Part shown: one piece after another, positions 33,464 to 34,400 of the stretch | How positions within the stretch are numbered: position 1 is the first letter of the stretch | Layout of the letters: each line of letters opens with the position of its first letter | The notes under the pieces: generated by a model | Told to the model about the DNA's origin: nothing | Databases searched by the model: none | The model's input: the letters and a program-made list of their open reading frames with translations, nothing else | Assembly: GCA_012837935.1 (NCBI GenBank) | Contig: DUQG01000083.1 | Coordinates: 1-34,400, forward strand | Origin: Bacteroidales bacterium | Lineage (GTDB): Bacteria; Bacteroidota; Bacteroidia; Bacteroidales; Paludibacteraceae | Length of the DNA stretch: 34,400 bases | Direction: 5' to 3' | Program-made: the position numbers and the translations under genes

Positions 33464-34207
33464 ATGAAAAGAATAATTTTACTGTTAAGTGTCATCAGTT
33501 TGTTGACATTAAATTTAAATGCAACTACTTGGTTTTCAGCAACACATACTTGTCCGGTTTGTAAACATCAACACAAATATAAGGAAATAGGTAGTTATGG
33601 CAGTTATATTTATCAGTGGTCATCCAAGTTTCAATATGTATTTTGGCCCCTGATTGATTCGCAATCTGTTTATCTCTGTCCGAAATGTCATTTTACAACT
33701 TATATGTGGGATTTTGACACTGTCCCTGAAAACAAAGTGGATAGCTTAACAAACTATTTATCCACCGTTAAACTTGAAAAAGAAAATGAGTTCTATTTCA
33801 ATATTCCAATGACAACTCGACTTGAAATAGCAGAAAATGTCTATAAAATACTTGGAAAAGACAATCAGTTTTGGTGTAAATTTTATCGAGTACAGGGCTA
33901 TCATTATGACCAAGAAAAAGATGTAGAAAAAGCGAAAGAATCTCGGCTGAAATCATTGGAATATGCAAAATTAATGCTTTCAGATACATCCTATGCGGGT
34001 CAAGAGAAAGAAATTTTTGTTATCATGGCAGCAATGTATAACTTTGTTGGTCAAAAAGATAGTGCATTAATTTATTTGGATAAGGCAGAGTCAACGACTT
34101 ACGAAAACAAAAAATTGAAAGAAGAAAATACGAAGGGACTTGATGAATATTTGACCGGATTGATTAAGCAATATAGAGAATTGATTCGTAAAGAAGATAA
34201 AGAATAG
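33464..34207 (+). CDS. Secreted protein with two CxxC motifs, DUF2225-like
   Basis: The 247-residue product has a signal peptide (MKRIILLLSVISLLTLNLNA). Residues about 28-80 hold two Cys pairs, HTCPVCKHQH and YLCPKCHFTTY, that could bind zinc, as in DUF2225 proteins. From about residue 100 the chain is helical, with a TPR-like part (AAMYNFVGQKDSALIYLDKA) and a C-terminal helix ending LIKQYRELIRKEDKE. DUF2225 proteins are usually cytoplasmic in other phyla, so a signal peptide is of note. The function is unknown. A terminator follows. Confidence 0.7.
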   Translation: MKRIILLLSVISLLTLNLNATTWFSATHTCPVCKHQHKYKEIGSYGSYIYQWSSKFQYVFWPLIDSQSVYLCPKCHFTTYMWDFDTVPENKVDSLTNYLSTVKLEKENEFYFNIPMTTRLEIAENVYKILGKDNQFWCKFYRVQGYHYDQEKDVEKAKESRLKSLEYAKLMLSDTSYAGQEKEIFVIMAAMYNFVGQKDSALIYLDKAESTTYENKKLKEENTKGLDEYLTGLIKQYRELIRKEDKE

Positions 34208-34237
34208 TTTAGAGTATAAACATGCTAAGTTTAGTGT

Positions 34238-34272
34238 AAAAAAGCAACAAACGAACTCATTTGTTGCTTTTT
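34238..34272. terminator. Bidirectional intrinsic terminator
   Basis: AAAAAAGCAACAAA at 34238-34251 pairs with TTTGTTGCTTTTT at 34260-34272 across an 8-base loop. With A-runs on one side and T-runs on the other, it can stop transcription from both directions: the two-CxxC gene on the plus strand and the partial transposase gene on the minus strand. Confidence 0.85.
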
Positions 34273-34273
34273 C

Positions 34274-34400
34274 TCACTACTGTCCACTTAAAATAAACTG
34301 AGTGTCAGTTGATTATCTTTTCGTTCTTTGACATTATTGATATCTATATTCGTAAATAGCTCATTTACAGGCGTTCTTTCTAAAAGAGAGATTCCTAAAA
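34274..34400 (-). mobile_element. Probable insertion sequence end (right window edge)
   Basis: TCACTACTGTCC at 34274-34285 opens a 22-base segment to 34295 whose reverse complement matches 107-128 at the left edge in 18 of 22 positions. A minus-strand frame enters from the window edge and stops inside the segment. This is the layout of an insertion sequence whose transposase gene ends in its terminal inverted repeat. It lies directly behind the terminator at 34238. The element continues past the window. Confidence 0.5.
34288..34400 (-). CDS. Partial CDS, last 36 residues of a probable transposase
   Basis: Only the C-terminus is inside the window. It reads from LGISLLERTPVNELF to a stop at 34288-34290, ending in NQLTLSLF. 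The short ending with NQL and a terminal LF is of the kind seen in IS4-type transposases of Bacteroidetes, but this identification is from memory and weak. The stop lies within the proposed terminal inverted repeat, at the same aligned position as the stop at 112-114 on the left edge. Confidence 0.5.
   Translation of the reverse strand, partial: LGISLLERTPVNELFTNIDINNVKERKDNQLTLSLF

Noticed and set aside
132-34273. 34-kb composite transposon between the two insertion sequence ends
   Set aside because: The content is ordinary core chromosome (dnaN, adk, obg, gpmI, metH); the ends more likely reflect two independent copies or assembly limits.

Overview
The window looks like a chromosomal segment of a Bacteroidetes bacterium, most likely order Bacteroidales. 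Four things support this. Promoters upstream of many genes carry the Bacteroidetes -7 element TAnnTTTG, in a few cases with a TTG about 18-21 bases further upstream. The first large gene ends in a type IX secretion (T9SS) C-terminal tail. Ribosome binding sites are A-rich, without a clear Shine-Dalgarno sequence. Secreted proteins carry signal peptides ending in AQ or SQ. The DNA is AT-rich. The genus cannot be fixed from sequence reading alone; the gene set fits a Paludibacter-like anaerobe.

Layout. 1-131: probable end of an insertion sequence. 132-1021: long non-coding stretch with inverted repeats, a strong promoter, a possible leader peptide holding an 11-C run, and GC-rich palindromes. 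1022-4404: T9SS-exported 1030-residue protein followed by a 51-residue peptide. 4405-4872: a terminator-like hairpin and a 223-bp imperfect palindrome. 4873-7582: tsaC, a SAM methyltransferase and an undecaprenyl-phosphate sugar-phosphate transferase. 7645-9632: CLC-type chloride channel and xseB. 9696-12918 (minus strand): hpt-adk-obg-pgeF cluster. 13136-16827: dnaN, a DnaQ-like exonuclease, a tiny membrane peptide, a Ser/Arg-rich secreted protein and trmN6. 16835-17101 (minus): orphan N-terminal half of a LysO-type transporter. 17436-23025: gpmI, metH (without activation domain) and a CDF zinc transporter. 23169-24458 (minus): NCS2 uracil/xanthine permease. 24621-28735: AsmA-like protein and TPR/PD40 protein. 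28787-30478: NfeD-like protein and FloA. 30733-34207: secreted TPR protein, MgtC family protein, a membrane protein plus ABM-like pair, and a secreted two-CxxC protein. 34274-34400: end of a second insertion sequence with the last 36 codons of its probable transposase on the minus strand.

Most genes are housekeeping: tRNA modification (tsaC, trmN6), replication and nucleotide metabolism (dnaN, exonuclease, xseB, hpt, adk, permease), ribosome GTPase (obg), central metabolism (gpmI, metH) and membrane organisation (AsmA, NfeD/FloA). I found no rRNA, tRNA, CRISPR array, phage or defence system. No clear new multigene system is visible. The least explained material is between genes: several palindromic repeat families, the promoter/leader-ORF/poly-C arrangement at 577-788, the small peptides at 4249-4404 and 15222-15371, and the matched insertion sequence ends at the two window edges. 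Several start codons were moved from TTG or upstream positions to internal ATGs because a promoter, signal peptide or conserved N-terminus indicates the later start.
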